Part shown: piece after piece, positions 11,070 to 20,706 of the stretch
How the letters are laid out: every line of letters starts with the position of its first letter
How positions within the stretch are numbered: the stretch's first letter is position 1
Assembly: GCA_037381915.1 (NCBI GenBank)
Contig: JARRQJ010000008.1
Span: 41,376 to 105,375 of the forward strand
DNA length: 64,000 bases
Direction: 5' to 3'
Source of the DNA: JARRQJ01 sp037381915
Lineage (GTDB): Bacteria; Pseudomonadota; Gammaproteobacteria; DRLM01
Program-made: the position numbers and the translations under genes
The notes under the pieces: generated by a model
The model's input: the letters and a program-made list of their open reading frames with translations, nothing else
The model's database searches: none
Told to the model about the DNA's origin: nothing

Positions 11070-12132
11070 GACCGGAGATCACCTCGCCTGAGCCGGTGGC
11101 GGCATTCGCCGCCCGGGTGATGAACATCGCATCACCATAACTGAAAAACCGATAGCGCTGGGCCACCGCATGGCGGTAGGCGTTCATCACCTGTTGATAA
11201 CCGCCGAAAGCACACACCAGCATCAGCAGGGTGGATTCCGGCAAGTGGAAATTGGTGACCATGGCGTCCACCGTCACGAATCTGAATCCGGGAGTGATAA
11301 ACAGCCGCGTATCCCCGTGAAAGGGTCGCAGCTCCCCCTCAAGCGACGCGCTCTCCAGACTGCGCACTGCGGTGGTACCCACCGCGATGACACGCCCACC
11401 CCGCTCCCGGGCGCCGCGCACCTGCTCGCATAAGCCTTCACCGACGGACGCAAATTCGGGGTGCATGCGGTGTTCATGCACTCTGTCCACCCTGACCGGT
11501 TGAAAGGTCCCTGCTCCTACGTGCAGGGTCACAAAGCCCAGTTCCACCCCCCGCGCCCGGATTCTATCCAATAAAGGCGTGTCGAAATGCAGCCCGGCGG
11601 TCGGCGCGGCCACCGCCCCCGGTTGGCGGGCAAAAACCGTCTGGTAACGCTCCCGGTCCTCCTCGCCGTCGGGACGGGCAATATAGGGCGGCAACGGTAT
11701 ATGGCCGTATTGCTCCAACAGCGCCGTTACGGATCGGGGGTCATGAAACAACACTTCGTACAATTCTCCCTGGCGTCCGGTCACTTCCGCGTTGACGGCC
11801 TCCGCGAGACGCACGCTCGACCCCGGCCTGGGGGCCTTGCTCGCCCGGATATGGACCAAGGCCCGGTGTGCGTCCACCACCCGCTCCACCAGCATCTCCA
11901 GCTTGCCGCCGCTGGCCTTCACGCCAAACAGCCGCGCTGGTATCACCCGGGTATCGTTAAAGACCATCAGATCCCCCGGCTGCAGCTTTTCGGGCAGTCC
12001 GGCCACCAGACCGTCCTCCAGGGCGCCACTGATACCGTCCACACTCAACAAACGGCTCTGGCTGCGCAGCGGCAACGGACGTTGCGCAATCAATTCCCCC
12101 GGGAGTTCGAAATAAAAGTCAGTGCGCCGCAT
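11059..12132 (-). CDS. queA: S-adenosylmethionine:tRNA ribosyltransferase-isomerase
   Basis: The 357 residues begin MRRTDFYFELPGELIAQRP, the usual QueA N-terminus, and include VFNDTRVIPARLFG, TAGLHFDTPLL and NFHLPESTLLMLVCAFGG. The enzyme moves the ribosyl part of SAM onto preQ1-modified tRNA to form epoxyqueuosine. It is first in queA-tgt-yajC-secD-secF; the 100 bp upstream, before the divergent tRNA-Leu gene, must contain its promoter, although I see no clear boxes on this strand. Confidence 0.98.
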   Translation of the reverse strand: MRRTDFYFELPGELIAQRPLPLRSQSRLLSVDGISGALEDGLVAGLPEKLQPGDLMVFNDTRVIPARLFGVKASGGKLEMLVERVVDAHRALVHIRASKAPRPGSSVRLAEAVNAEVTGRQGELYEVLFHDPRSVTALLEQYGHIPLPPYIARPDGEEDRERYQTVFARQPGAVAAPTAGLHFDTPLLDRIRARGVELGFVTLHVGAGTFQPVRVDRVHEHRMHPEFASVGEGLCEQVRGARERGGRVIAVGTTAVRSLESASLEGELRPFHGDTRLFITPGFRFVTVDAMVTNFHLPESTLLMLVCAFGGYQQVMNAYRHAVAQRYRFFSYGDAMFITRAANAATGSGEVISGHAL

Positions 12133-12192
12133 GGGGCGCGAATAGTAACAATTTCCTCCATCCCGCGCGAGCCGGCGACGGCAACATTTAGC

Positions 12193-12220
12193 TTGCCCAA
12201 GTCCCAGAAATTCTTATACT
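12193..12220 (+). promoter_or_regulatory. sigma-70 promoter of tRNA-Leu
   Basis: TTGCCC (12193-12198) and TATACT (12215-12220) are separated by 16 bp and end 12 bp before the mature tRNA. The stretch after the -10 (agtcgccctgg) is GC-rich, like the discriminators of stringently controlled tRNA promoters. Confidence 0.75.
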
Positions 12221-12232
12221 AGTCGCCCTGGC

Positions 12233-12319
12233 GCCGGGATGGCGGAACTGGTAGACGCGCCGGACTCAAAATCCGGTGATGGTGACATCGTGGGAGTTCG
12301 ATTCTCCCTCCCGGCACCA
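12233..12319 (+). tRNA. tRNA-Leu (anticodon CAA)
   Basis: An 87-nt type II tRNA. The acceptor strands GCCGGGA and TCCCGGC pair perfectly. The anticodon stem CCGGA/TCCGG encloses CTCAAAA, giving CAA, which reads UUG. The T arm is GGGAG-TTCGATT-CTCCC. The long variable arm expected of leucine tRNA is present, and CCA is encoded at 12317-12319. No U-tract terminator follows. Confidence 0.97.
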
Positions 12320-12541
12320 CCGTAGTGCATACATTACGCGCCATTTAACGCTAAGCGCTAAAGTTTTAAGCAAAACTAACGTTAAGTTTGTACAACATAG
12401 CACCGTCAAAGTCCCTCACCCCTGCGCCGTTCCACTACTATAATATCGGGGTGGCGGCGCCCGTTAGCGGCCTGTTGCCGCGATGGTAGTACGCAGATAA
12501 CCAACAATGTCTAATCAATCCACGCAGCGAGGCACCAAATC

Positions 12542-15100
12542 ATGAGTGGTACACGCTTCAGCGTCGAAGTTCAGCCAAAATTGCCCGAGCGCCTGCAGCG
12601 CCTCGAAGAATTATCCAATGACTTGCTGTACAGCTGGGATCGGCGCGTACGCGGCCTGTTCGTGCGCCTCGACAAAGAGTTGTGGGAACAATGCGGCCAT
12701 AACCCCAAACTATTCCTGCACCGTGTCGCGCAGCACCGCCTCAATGAAGCGGCGGAAGACCGGGTGTTCGTGGAAGATTTCAACCGCGCCTTGTCCGCCT
12801 ATGACACCTATCACGGTGAGCATATCCGCAGCTTCGTCACCCCGTATCTTGAGCCGGAAAAGGACATGGTCGCCTATTTCTGCGCGGAATTCGGCTTGCA
12901 CGAGAGCCTGCCTATCTATTCCGGCGGCCTGGGCATCCTGGCGGGGGATCATTGCAAGGCCGCCAGTGACCTGGCCATCCCGTTCGTCGCCGTGGGCATG
13001 TTGTATCGCCAGGGCTACTTTACCCAGACCATAGACGGACACGGCAAGCAGATCGCCCATTATACGCCGACCGCGTTTTCCCACTTGCCGCTGCAGCCGG
13101 CGCGCGACAGCACCGGCCGGGAATTGCACGTCCACGTCGCCATCACCGACCGGCGGGTCACCCTCAAGGTCTGGGAGGCCAAGGCCGGCCACATCCGCCT
13201 GTTCTTCCTCGACAGCGACGTTCCGGAAAACAGCCCCACCGACCGCTCCATCACCTATCAGTTGTACGGCGGCGACATCCATACCCGCATCCAACAGGAG
13301 ATCGTTCTGGGGATAGGCGGAGTACGGGCCCTGCGCGCCCTGGGACTGCAGCCCAGTGTGTGGCACATCAACGAAGGTCACGCCGCCTTCCTCACCGTGG
13401 AACGCATCCGCGAACATGTGGAGCACGGCATGGATTTCGATACGGCCCTGGAACTGGTGGCGGCGGGAACGGTGTTTACCACCCATACTCCCGTACCGGC
13501 CGGCCACGACATCTTTGACCATCAATTGATGGAAACCTATTTCAGCGAATATGTAAAACAGCTCAGAATCGGCCTGCCGCAATTCCTGACGCTGGGGGTG
13601 AGCCCCGGCAACGAAAACGGTTTCAACCAGACGTCGCTGGCCTTACGTTGCTCTCGCTTCCATAACGGTGTCAGCCGCATTCACGGCGAGGTGGCGTCCC
13701 GCATGGAAGGCTATGTGTGGACTGAGATCCCGGCCGAGGAGAATCCCATTTCCTATATCACTAACGGCGTCCACGTACCGACCTTTCTGGCGCGGGAGTG
13801 GATAAGCCTGTTCGATATGCGCTTCGGCGGGGAATGGCGTAATGAACTGGGCAGCGAAGAATACTGGTCGCGGATAGAGGAGATCCCCGATCACAGTTTT
13901 TGGAGCCTGCGCCAGTCTTTGAAATCCGAACTGATGGAGGAAGTGCATGATCGCGCCACCCGCCAGCACCGCCGCAGCGGTCTGAGCGCCACCCAGATCA
14001 AACGAATCACCCGCGCCCTTTCGGCCGACAATACCGATACCCTGACACTGGGCTTTGCGCGGCGCTTCGCCACCTACAAGCGCGCGGCCCTGCTATTTTC
14101 CGATCCGACGCGCTTGGCACGGCTTCTCAACGACCCCACGCGTCCGGTCTTGCTGATCTTCGCCGGCAAGGCCCACCCCCATGACGTCCCCGGACAGCAG
14201 CTGATCAAAGTGATTCATGACTTTTCGCTCCGCCCGGAATTCGAGGGCAAGATCATCTTACTGGAAGGCTATGACCTGGCCCTAGGCCGCAAGCTGGTCA
14301 CCGGCGTGGATGTGTGGCTGAATACCCCGGAATATCCCTTGGAGGCCAGCGGCACCTCGGGACAAAAGGCCGGCATCAACGGCGTATTGAATCTGAGCGT
14401 CTTGGACGGCTGGTGGGGCGAGGGTTATAACGGCGAAAACGGCTGGGCCATCACACCGCACGGCGACGAATACGAGCCGGAGTTCCGCGATCGCGAAGAA
14501 GGCAATGAACTTTTGGACATCCTGGAAAAGGAGGTCATCCCGCTGTACTATGACCGCAACGGACACGGTTATCCGGAAGGATGGGTAAAGATGTCCAAGG
14601 CATCGATGAAATCCCTGATCCCGCGCTATAACGCCCAGCGCATGGTGACGGACTACATCACCCGATTCTATGGCCCGGCGAATCGCCATCGACGCGTCCT
14701 CGGCGAGCGTGAATATATGCCGGCGCGGGAACTGGCCAAGTGGAAAAAACATGTTCGGCAGGCCTGGCCGCAAGTCACCGCCCGTCGCATCGAATCCACG
14801 CCGTTACAGATCATGGCGGAGGAAATCCTGCCTTTGGAAGTGGCCGTGAAGTTGAATGGTCTGTCCGCCGATGACATCAGCATGGAATGTCTGGTAGGGT
14901 CGCCGTCCGAGGCAAATGAATTCGTGGTTCATTCCAGTCACCTCTTTCGCCCGGTGGAATCCGGCCACGGTGAGGAGACTTTCTATCGTCTTGACCTGCA
15001 GCCTCCTCTGCCCGGATTGCAGTACTACAAGATTCGCATATATCCCTCCCACCCCTTGCTGAGCCATCGTTTTGAAATGGGCTGCATGCTGTGGATCTAG
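12542..15100 (+). CDS. glgP: alpha-glucan (glycogen) phosphorylase, GT35
   Basis: An 852-residue phosphorylase of the branch that begins with a DUF3417-like segment (~10-120), as in Thermus-type enzymes, rather than the animal/E. coli branch. It releases glucose-1-phosphate from glycogen or maltodextrin chain ends. The PLP lysine is K609 in EASGTSGQKAGINGVLNLS, followed by LDGWWGEGY; the glucan-site TNGVHVPT and RFATYKRA are also present. GAGG precedes the ATG at 12542 by nine bases. TATAAT at 12439-12444 could be its -10, but no good -35 goes with it. Product glucose-1-P feeds Pgm and GlgC, both in this window. A gene symbol of malP or glgP would be equally fair. Confidence 0.94.
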   Translation: MSGTRFSVEVQPKLPERLQRLEELSNDLLYSWDRRVRGLFVRLDKELWEQCGHNPKLFLHRVAQHRLNEAAEDRVFVEDFNRALSAYDTYHGEHIRSFVTPYLEPEKDMVAYFCAEFGLHESLPIYSGGLGILAGDHCKAASDLAIPFVAVGMLYRQGYFTQTIDGHGKQIAHYTPTAFSHLPLQPARDSTGRELHVHVAITDRRVTLKVWEAKAGHIRLFFLDSDVPENSPTDRSITYQLYGGDIHTRIQQEIVLGIGGVRALRALGLQPSVWHINEGHAAFLTVERIREHVEHGMDFDTALELVAAGTVFTTHTPVPAGHDIFDHQLMETYFSEYVKQLRIGLPQFLTLGVSPGNENGFNQTSLALRCSRFHNGVSRIHGEVASRMEGYVWTEIPAEENPISYITNGVHVPTFLAREWISLFDMRFGGEWRNELGSEEYWSRIEEIPDHSFWSLRQSLKSELMEEVHDRATRQHRRSGLSATQIKRITRALSADNTDTLTLGFARRFATYKRAALLFSDPTRLARLLNDPTRPVLLIFAGKAHPHDVPGQQLIKVIHDFSLRPEFEGKIILLEGYDLALGRKLVTGVDVWLNTPEYPLEASGTSGQKAGINGVLNLSVLDGWWGEGYNGENGWAITPHGDEYEPEFRDREEGNELLDILEKEVIPLYYDRNGHGYPEGWVKMSKASMKSLIPRYNAQRMVTDYITRFYGPANRHRRVLGEREYMPARELAKWKKHVRQAWPQVTARRIESTPLQIMAEEILPLEVAVKLNGLSADDISMECLVGSPSEANEFVVHSSHLFRPVESGHGEETFYRLDLQPPLPGLQYYKIRIYPSHPLLSHRFEMGCMLWI

Positions 15101-15106
15101 TCGGAA

Positions 15107-15120
15107 GCCGCCAAGGCGGC
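15107..15120 (+). terminator. short hairpin after glgP, not a convincing terminator
   Basis: GCCGCC-AA-GGCGGC forms a 6-bp stem seven bases after the glgP stop. The tight loop and the absence of a following T run make intrinsic termination doubtful. Confidence 0.25.
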
Positions 15121-15267
15121 CACGTGCGACCGAGTCGGCTGCGATCCTCAGCCAGCCCCGTTAAAGCTTAATCTTGTCGAACGGAGGCCTTACGGCCATA
15201 GCGGCCGACCGTGATGGTGCCGTGACATTCTTGCGCGATATCGGGTGTGCAAATGGGACCGACCATC

Positions 15268-16001
15268 ATGATAAAGCTCACCGTATTCATCGGCCTGATT
15301 ACGGCTGCGACAATCGCCAATAACGCCACTGCCGCAAACCTGCACTTTTCCAGAAAGGGGCATCGCAACCTGATCGAACTCTACACCTCGGAAGGCTGCA
15401 GCAGCTGCCCTGCCGCGGAGCGGTGGTTGAGCCGGCTGAGGAACAACCCGCTGCTGTGGAAACGCTTCGTGCCGATCGCCCTTCACGTGGACTACTGGAA
15501 TCACCCTTGGCTCGCCCGACCGCTTCGCGGACGCGCGTTTTGCAGCACGCCACAGCGATTCCGCACGCCACGATTACCTGCAAACCGTCTATACCCCGGG
15601 CGTGATGAAAAATGGTGGGAATGGCGCGGCTGGACGTATATGAGCATTCCCCCGCCGGTGAAAACAACGCCGGCATACTGGATGCGACCGTCCGTAACGA
15701 CGCCGTCAGCGTCGCATTCACGCCGCGACGGCGTTACCCGACCCCGCTCGTACTCCACCTGGCGCTGTTGGGCGTCGACCTGAAGTCTCGCGTCACCGCC
15801 GGCGAACCTGCCGGCAAGCACCTAAGCCATGATTTCGTCGCGCGGGATTTTCAACAAGATCCACGAGCACAGCAGCACAGGCAGTTTCGCTGGGCATTGC
15901 CCGGGCGCTTAAGCCGCGGGGAGAAGGACATGGCGGCGATCGCCCTGTGGGTCACTACAGCCGATGACCCAACCGCACTGCAAGCGCCCAGAGGCGGTTA
16001 A
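15268..16001 (+). pseudogene. DUF1223 (thioredoxin-fold, secreted) gene broken by several frameshifts
   Basis: The first frame, from ATG 15268, encodes a signal peptide (MIKLTVFIGLITAATIA...) and the DUF1223 core ELYTSEGCSSCPAAERWLSRL...ALHVDYWNH, with the CxxC pair. Near 15505-15515 the homology moves to another frame (FADARFAARHSD...DYLQTVYTPGVMKNG), returns to the first at about 15615 (WEWRGWTYMSIP), and continues in the third from about 15655 to the stop at 16001 (LVLHLALLGVDLKSRV, AALWVTTADDPTALQ-like end). Together these cover a whole DUF1223 protein of about 240 residues, so an intact gene has acquired at least three indels. The function of DUF1223 is unknown. Sequencing or assembly error is the main alternative to true decay. 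Confidence 0.8.
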
Positions 16002-16025
16002 AATGAAAGCCGCGCCCACGGCGAC

Positions 16026-17492
16026 TCAACAGCGCCCGTATAATCCACTTAGATGACACAGGTGCGCCGCCACGCCACCGTCGACCTGATCCCAGCCGAA
16101 CCGCCAGCGCCAATTGCCGTCGGCTCTACCCGGCGTGTTCATGCGATGTTCGCTACCCAAGGCCAGGACGTCCTGCATGGGAATGACCGCCAACTCGGCG
16201 ACCGAGGCCATGGCCGCGCGAATCAACGGCCAGGGCATGGCCTCATCCCCGGCGTGCAGGTATTCATGCACATAGTTTCGAGCCTCCGCGCCCAGGGCGT
16301 CATACCATCCCACGGTGGTATCGTTGTCATGAGTGCCGGTGTAGACCACCGCCAGGCGGTCATGATTATGGGGCAGATAGGGATTGGCCGGGCCGCCGTC
16401 GAAGGCGAATTGCAGGATTTTCATGCCGGGAAAACCGTGGCGGAGACGCAAGGCCTCCACCTCGGGGGTGATCAGACCCAAGTCCTCCGCCACCACCGGC
16501 AAGGGGTCGAAATGGCGGCGCAGCACCTCGAATAAGGCGTCACCAGGCGCTCGCACCCAACGCCCGCCCATGGCGGTATCGTGATCGGCGGGGATTTCCC
16601 AGTAGGCCTCGAAACCGCGAAAATGATCGATGCGCACCAGATCGAACAACCGCAGTTGGGTCGCCAGGCGCGTCACCCACCACTGAAAGCCGTCCTGCTC
16701 CATCCGCTCCCAGCGGTAATGGGGATTGCCCCAGCGTTGACCCGTGGCGGAGAAATAATCCGGCGGCACACCGGCCACCACGGTCGGCCGGCCCGACGCA
16801 TCCAATTGAAAATGATCCCGTTGCGCCCAGACGTCGGCGCTGTCATGGGCAACGAAAATCGGCAGGTCGCCGAACAACTGCACACCGCGTCCGTTCGCAT
16901 ATTCTTTTAAAGACCGCCACTGCAAAGCAAACACGAACTGCCCGAAGCGAATCATCTCCAAGGCATCCCGGAACCGTTGCCGCGCCGCCTTCATGCTCGC
17001 AGGATCGCGATCACGCAGTTTCACGGGCCAGTCCAGCCATGAGGCATGATGATGCGCTTCGCGCAGCACGGCGTATAAGGCGTAGTCTTCCAGCCAATGC
17101 CGGTTTGACTCGACAAATTCGGAAAATCGCCGTCGATCCTCTTCTCCGGCGCGCAGCATAAAGCCCTTGTAGGCGCTGGCCAACAAGCGCTGCTGAATCG
17201 CCGGCGTGGCGGGCAACTCCGCCGCCGACGCCTCCAGCCAGCCGCTGCTGACCAACAACTCGGCGCTGATGTAGAGCGGATTGCCCGCGTGCAAGGACAA
17301 ACATTGGTAGGGGGAGCCGTCGTCATGGGTGGGTCCCACCGGCAAGAACTGCCAGATGCTCTGACCGGCGGCCACCAGAAAGTCAACGAAGCGGTAGGCC
17401 TCGGGACCCAAGGTCCCGCACGCGCCCCCGCCGGGCAGAGACGTGAGATGCAACAAGATGCCCGCGCGCCGCGCTGCCAGTGGATTCGTCAC
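16026..17492 (-). CDS. malQ: 4-alpha-glucanotransferase (amylomaltase, GH77)
   Basis: A 488-residue standard-length amylomaltase. It transfers alpha-1,4-glucan segments between chains and releases glucose from short maltodextrins. GH77 catalytic residues can be placed: nucleophile D289 in LVRIDHFRGFEAYW, acid/base E336 in VVAEDLGLITPEV, and stabilising D389 in YTGTHDNDTTVGW. The N-terminal GILLHLTSLPGG is also typical. It follows the GH57 gene by 9 bp, so glgC-GH57-malQ reads as one operon. Confidence 0.97.
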   Translation of the reverse strand: MTNPLAARRAGILLHLTSLPGGGACGTLGPEAYRFVDFLVAAGQSIWQFLPVGPTHDDGSPYQCLSLHAGNPLYISAELLVSSGWLEASAAELPATPAIQQRLLASAYKGFMLRAGEEDRRRFSEFVESNRHWLEDYALYAVLREAHHHASWLDWPVKLRDRDPASMKAARQRFRDALEMIRFGQFVFALQWRSLKEYANGRGVQLFGDLPIFVAHDSADVWAQRDHFQLDASGRPTVVAGVPPDYFSATGQRWGNPHYRWERMEQDGFQWWVTRLATQLRLFDLVRIDHFRGFEAYWEIPADHDTAMGGRWVRAPGDALFEVLRRHFDPLPVVAEDLGLITPEVEALRLRHGFPGMKILQFAFDGGPANPYLPHNHDRLAVVYTGTHDNDTTVGWYDALGAEARNYVHEYLHAGDEAMPWPLIRAAMASVAELAVIPMQDVLALGSEHRMNTPGRADGNWRWRFGWDQVDGGVAAHLCHLSGLYGRC

Positions 17493-17501
17493 GATGCTCG
17501 T

Positions 17502-19214
17502 TTAACCCGCCTGCCCTGAACGCATAGTTCCCCCGTGCAAGGGTGAACCGCCTCCCTGGCTGATTGTCTGTGTCAGATAGCCCGGTGGTTCTTCGCCCAT
17601 CATGTGATAGAGATTGGCCAAATGCAATCTATACAGACGTTCGAAATCGCGCACTGTCCCGCTGGGGTTATAGTCCCCGAACCACCAACACCAATCGGAA
17701 CCCTCGCACACCGCTAGCTGGCGTTCAGCGGCTTCGCGGTGTTCCCCCACAAGCTGGCCCGATCCCACGGCCTTATCGTAGGCGATTTTCGTGTCGCCGA
17801 GGATATCCCAGGCGCGGTTCTTGTCCTTGTCGCCGATCCAGGTGGAAAACGTACCGTAGACCCAGCTTCCCGCCACTAGATTCGGCAGGAATGACACCTG
17901 TCCGCCTTCATTCAGATAATCCGCAAAAGTGGTCATGCGAAGCCGCGGATGGCTTGCCAGGCGCGCATACAATGCGCTGAGGAAGAAATAGCCGTTGTTC
18001 GGATAAAACTCCCAGGCGTTCTCTCCGTCAAGGATGATGGGCACCACATAATCACCACCGTCGGGACAGGCGTTGTCGATGGTCTCGAGATGATTTACCA
18101 GATTGTTGACTGCATCATCACCGTGCCAACTGGCATAGGTGAAACCGATCATGTCCGACAAGCCGTCATCGCGAAAAAAACAGGCGATATCCCCGGCATC
18201 GTCAACCCGGTAAGGCCGGTACAGCTGTTGTTCCCTGGACATCCCGTGCACCTTACCGGAAGCCTTCAAGCTGTGCTGCAGCACACCGCCGCCCGACGCG
18301 GTCCAGCGAAACCCCGCCTCGGCGAAGAGCTTAAAAGTCGCCGTGCTGACACTGCCTTCGGAGGGCCAGCAACCGGAAGGCTTGAAACCGAAGTAATGCC
18401 GAAAGGTAGCCAATCCCTGTTCGATATGCCTGCGGGCGCGCTCTTCACCGCCGGGATAGGCCGGCAACAACGGCAAGGCGGCGTCGGGCATCGCCTCCCG
18501 GGTGCTGCTCAAATCCAGCAGCAGGGGAACGATGGGATGGGCATACGGATTCACCGACAACTCCACCTGCCCGCGCTCCGCCAAGGCGCGGTAACGTGGG
18601 ATGACCCCGGACACCACATCGGCGATGATTTCCAACAGTTCGCGGCGGTCATGCAGGGAAAAGGCCGTTTCCTTCTCCATCAAGCGCTTCACACGTAAGT
18701 CGCCGCGCTTTACCGTCTCCCCCATCCATGCCAGGTGATACCATACCAGCAGGTCGCTCAGGAACTGCTCGCCCATGTACATCACTGCATCAGGCCTGTC
18801 GTCCAGCCACTCCGCGATTTCGGCGAGACGTTTGTAGGCGGGATAAGGGTCGATCAAACGCTCCTTGTTGGCCCGCAAACAGGTCTTGATCAGCTCCAGG
18901 CGCGGCTCACGCCGTACCGGCAGCGCGGGTTCATCCAGGGCCGCCAGCAAGGGATCGCGCAGGGCGGCGGCATCTTTAAGATAGCCGTGCAACTGATTGG
19001 CGTAATCGTTGATTTGATCCAGCAAGACCGGCGCAAAGTTCACCACGACCCGCGCTTCCGGCACACGCTCCAGATGGGCAGCCATATCAACGTAGTCCTT
19101 GATGACGTGCAGATACGTCCACGGCAACTGATATTCGCCGCTGACGAGATCCCGATACTCGGGCTGGTGCATATGCCAGCACAGCACTACGTTTAAAGGC
19201 TTTTTACCGGACAT
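17502..19214 (-). CDS. glycoside hydrolase family 57 alpha-glucan-active enzyme
   Basis: The 570-residue protein has the GH57 conserved regions in order: HMHQPEY (~14-20), the GxWxxE region GCWPSEG with probable nucleophile E286, GFTYASWHGDD with probable acid/base D366, and DGENAWEFYPNNG. No signal peptide is evident, so it acts in the cytoplasm. The family includes alpha-amylases, 4-alpha-glucanotransferases and branching enzymes; I cannot assign one activity from sequence. Its start overlaps the end of glgC by 11 bp and malQ follows by 9 bp, which strongly suggests a job in glycogen metabolism. A second branching activity is less likely because glgB is intact next door. Confidence 0.9.
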   Translation of the reverse strand: MSGKKPLNVVLCWHMHQPEYRDLVSGEYQLPWTYLHVIKDYVDMAAHLERVPEARVVVNFAPVLLDQINDYANQLHGYLKDAAALRDPLLAALDEPALPVRREPRLELIKTCLRANKERLIDPYPAYKRLAEIAEWLDDRPDAVMYMGEQFLSDLLVWYHLAWMGETVKRGDLRVKRLMEKETAFSLHDRRELLEIIADVVSGVIPRYRALAERGQVELSVNPYAHPIVPLLLDLSSTREAMPDAALPLLPAYPGGEERARRHIEQGLATFRHYFGFKPSGCWPSEGSVSTATFKLFAEAGFRWTASGGGVLQHSLKASGKVHGMSREQQLYRPYRVDDAGDIACFFRDDGLSDMIGFTYASWHGDDAVNNLVNHLETIDNACPDGGDYVVPIILDGENAWEFYPNNGYFFLSALYARLASHPRLRMTTFADYLNEGGQVSFLPNLVAGSWVYGTFSTWIGDKDKNRAWDILGDTKIAYDKAVGSGQLVGEHREAAERQLAVCEGSDWCWWFGDYNPSGTVRDFERLYRLHLANLYHMMGEEPPGYLTQTISQGGGSPLHGGTMRSGQAG

Positions 19215-20469
19215 AACGTCTACGATCGCCCAACATCTCCGGGATCACCAGCACCACGCCCTCGGGAGAGACATAGAAGCGCTCGGCGTCCTCCTCGAGA
19301 TTCTCTCCGATAACCATGCCATCGGGAATGTGGCAGAATTTATCAACGACCACCTTGCGTAAACGGCAGTTCTTTCCCACTTCAGCGTCGGGCAGCACCA
19401 CGCAATCGCAGAGGGAAGCCCCTTCGTTGAGCACCACGTTGGAAAACAGCAGGGAATGGCGTACTTCTGCGCCGGATATGATGCAACCACCCGACACCAT
19501 TGAATCGATGGCCATACCGCGGCGATTATCGTCGTCGAACACGAACTTGGCCGGCGGCAGCTGCGCCTGGTAAGTCCAGATCGGCCAGGTCTGGTCATAG
19601 AGATTCAGCTCCGGTGTCACGCCGATCAACTCCATGTTCGCCGCCCAGAACGCGTCGACGGTGCCCACATCCCGCCAATAGGCCTGCTCGCCTTTTTCAT
19701 CGCGGAACGGATAGGCCACCGTCCGGTACCTGTCAATGATGCGCGGAATGAGGTCCTTGCCGAAATCATGGGTGGAAGTGGAGATATCCGAGTCGCGGAT
19801 GAGCTCTTCATAGAGGAACAGCGTGTTGAAAATGTAAATACCCATGGAGACCAGGGCCGTATCCTTGTTGCCCGGCGTGGATTGGGGATTGTCCGGTTTT
19901 TCGGCAAAGCCGGTGACCTGCCAATCGTCATCGACCTCCATCACGCCGAAGGCCTTGGCCTGTTCCACGGGCACCTCGATGGCGCCAATGGTGAGATCCG
20001 CACCCTTGGCGACGTGATAGGCGATCATGGGGCCGTAATCCATCTTGTAGACATGATCGCCGGCCAGGATCAACACATATTCCGGCTGGTGGCTGCGAAT
20101 GATATCCAGATTTTGGAACACCGCGTCCGCCGTGCCCGTATACCACGAAGTCTTGATGCGTTGTTGCGCCGGCACCAGTTCCACGAACTCGCCCAATTCG
20201 GCGCGCAGAAACCCCCACCCTTGTTGGATATGGCGAATAAGCGAATGGGCTTTGTATTGCGTCAAAACCGCGATGCGGCGAATACCCGAATTGAGGCAAT
20301 TGGAAAGCGGAAAATCGATAATGCGAAACTTGCCGCCGAAAGGCACGGCCGGCTTTGCCCGCCAGAGCGTCAGGTGTTTCAAGCGCGAGCCTCGCCCCCC
20401 GGCCAGAATCAGCGCCAGCGTATCCTGCGTGAGACGACTGACAAAGCGTTCTGTTTGTATGTGATCCAT
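19204..20469 (-). CDS. glgC: glucose-1-phosphate adenylyltransferase (ADP-glucose pyrophosphorylase)
   Basis: A 421-residue GlgC: N-terminal nucleotidyltransferase with ALILAGGRGSRLKHLT (~15-30) and KPAVPFGGKFRIIDF, the substrate region GTADAVFQN, and a C-terminal left-handed beta-helix (~300-420). It makes ADP-glucose from ATP and glucose-1-P, the committed step to bacterial glycogen, and is usually regulated allosterically by fructose-1,6-bisphosphate or AMP. It is divergent from glgB across 237 bp that should hold both promoters, and overlaps the GH57 gene downstream. No glgA lies in the window. Confidence 0.98.
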   Translation of the reverse strand: MDHIQTERFVSRLTQDTLALILAGGRGSRLKHLTLWRAKPAVPFGGKFRIIDFPLSNCLNSGIRRIAVLTQYKAHSLIRHIQQGWGFLRAELGEFVELVPAQQRIKTSWYTGTADAVFQNLDIIRSHQPEYVLILAGDHVYKMDYGPMIAYHVAKGADLTIGAIEVPVEQAKAFGVMEVDDDWQVTGFAEKPDNPQSTPGNKDTALVSMGIYIFNTLFLYEELIRDSDISTSTHDFGKDLIPRIIDRYRTVAYPFRDEKGEQAYWRDVGTVDAFWAANMELIGVTPELNLYDQTWPIWTYQAQLPPAKFVFDDDNRRGMAIDSMVSGGCIISGAEVRHSLLFSNVVLNEGASLCDCVVLPDAEVGKNCRLRKVVVDKFCHIPDGMVIGENLEEDAERFYVSPEGVVLVIPEMLGDRRRYVR

Positions 20470-20706
20470 AACCCCCCCGCGATTATGCCGACAGGATCCG
20501 GCATGCGCATCCGGACCCCTCCCCCTCTCTCCCGCGCTCCAGAGACAGGGCAGCCGTCTTGCCTAATATGGTAACATTAGTTGCCAATGGAAAGGTGCGC
20601 ATGACCGCCAATCGGCCGATGATTCTTAGAGCCATAACGATGCGATGGAATCTCGGCGACAGATTGCCAGGTTTGAATAATACCCCGTCACTTCTAGGGA
20701 TGTAAC

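Noticed and set aside
12405..12444. A sigma-70 promoter for glgP based on TATAAT at 12439
   Set aside because: The -10 is good but no -35 occurs at 16-18 bp; GTCAAA is 28 bp away, so I did not list it as a feature.
20480..20505. Small inverted repeat (ATGCCG/CGGCAT) in the glgC leader
   Set aside because: Only six base pairs, with no U tract or known operator pattern; chance is likely in GC-rich DNA.
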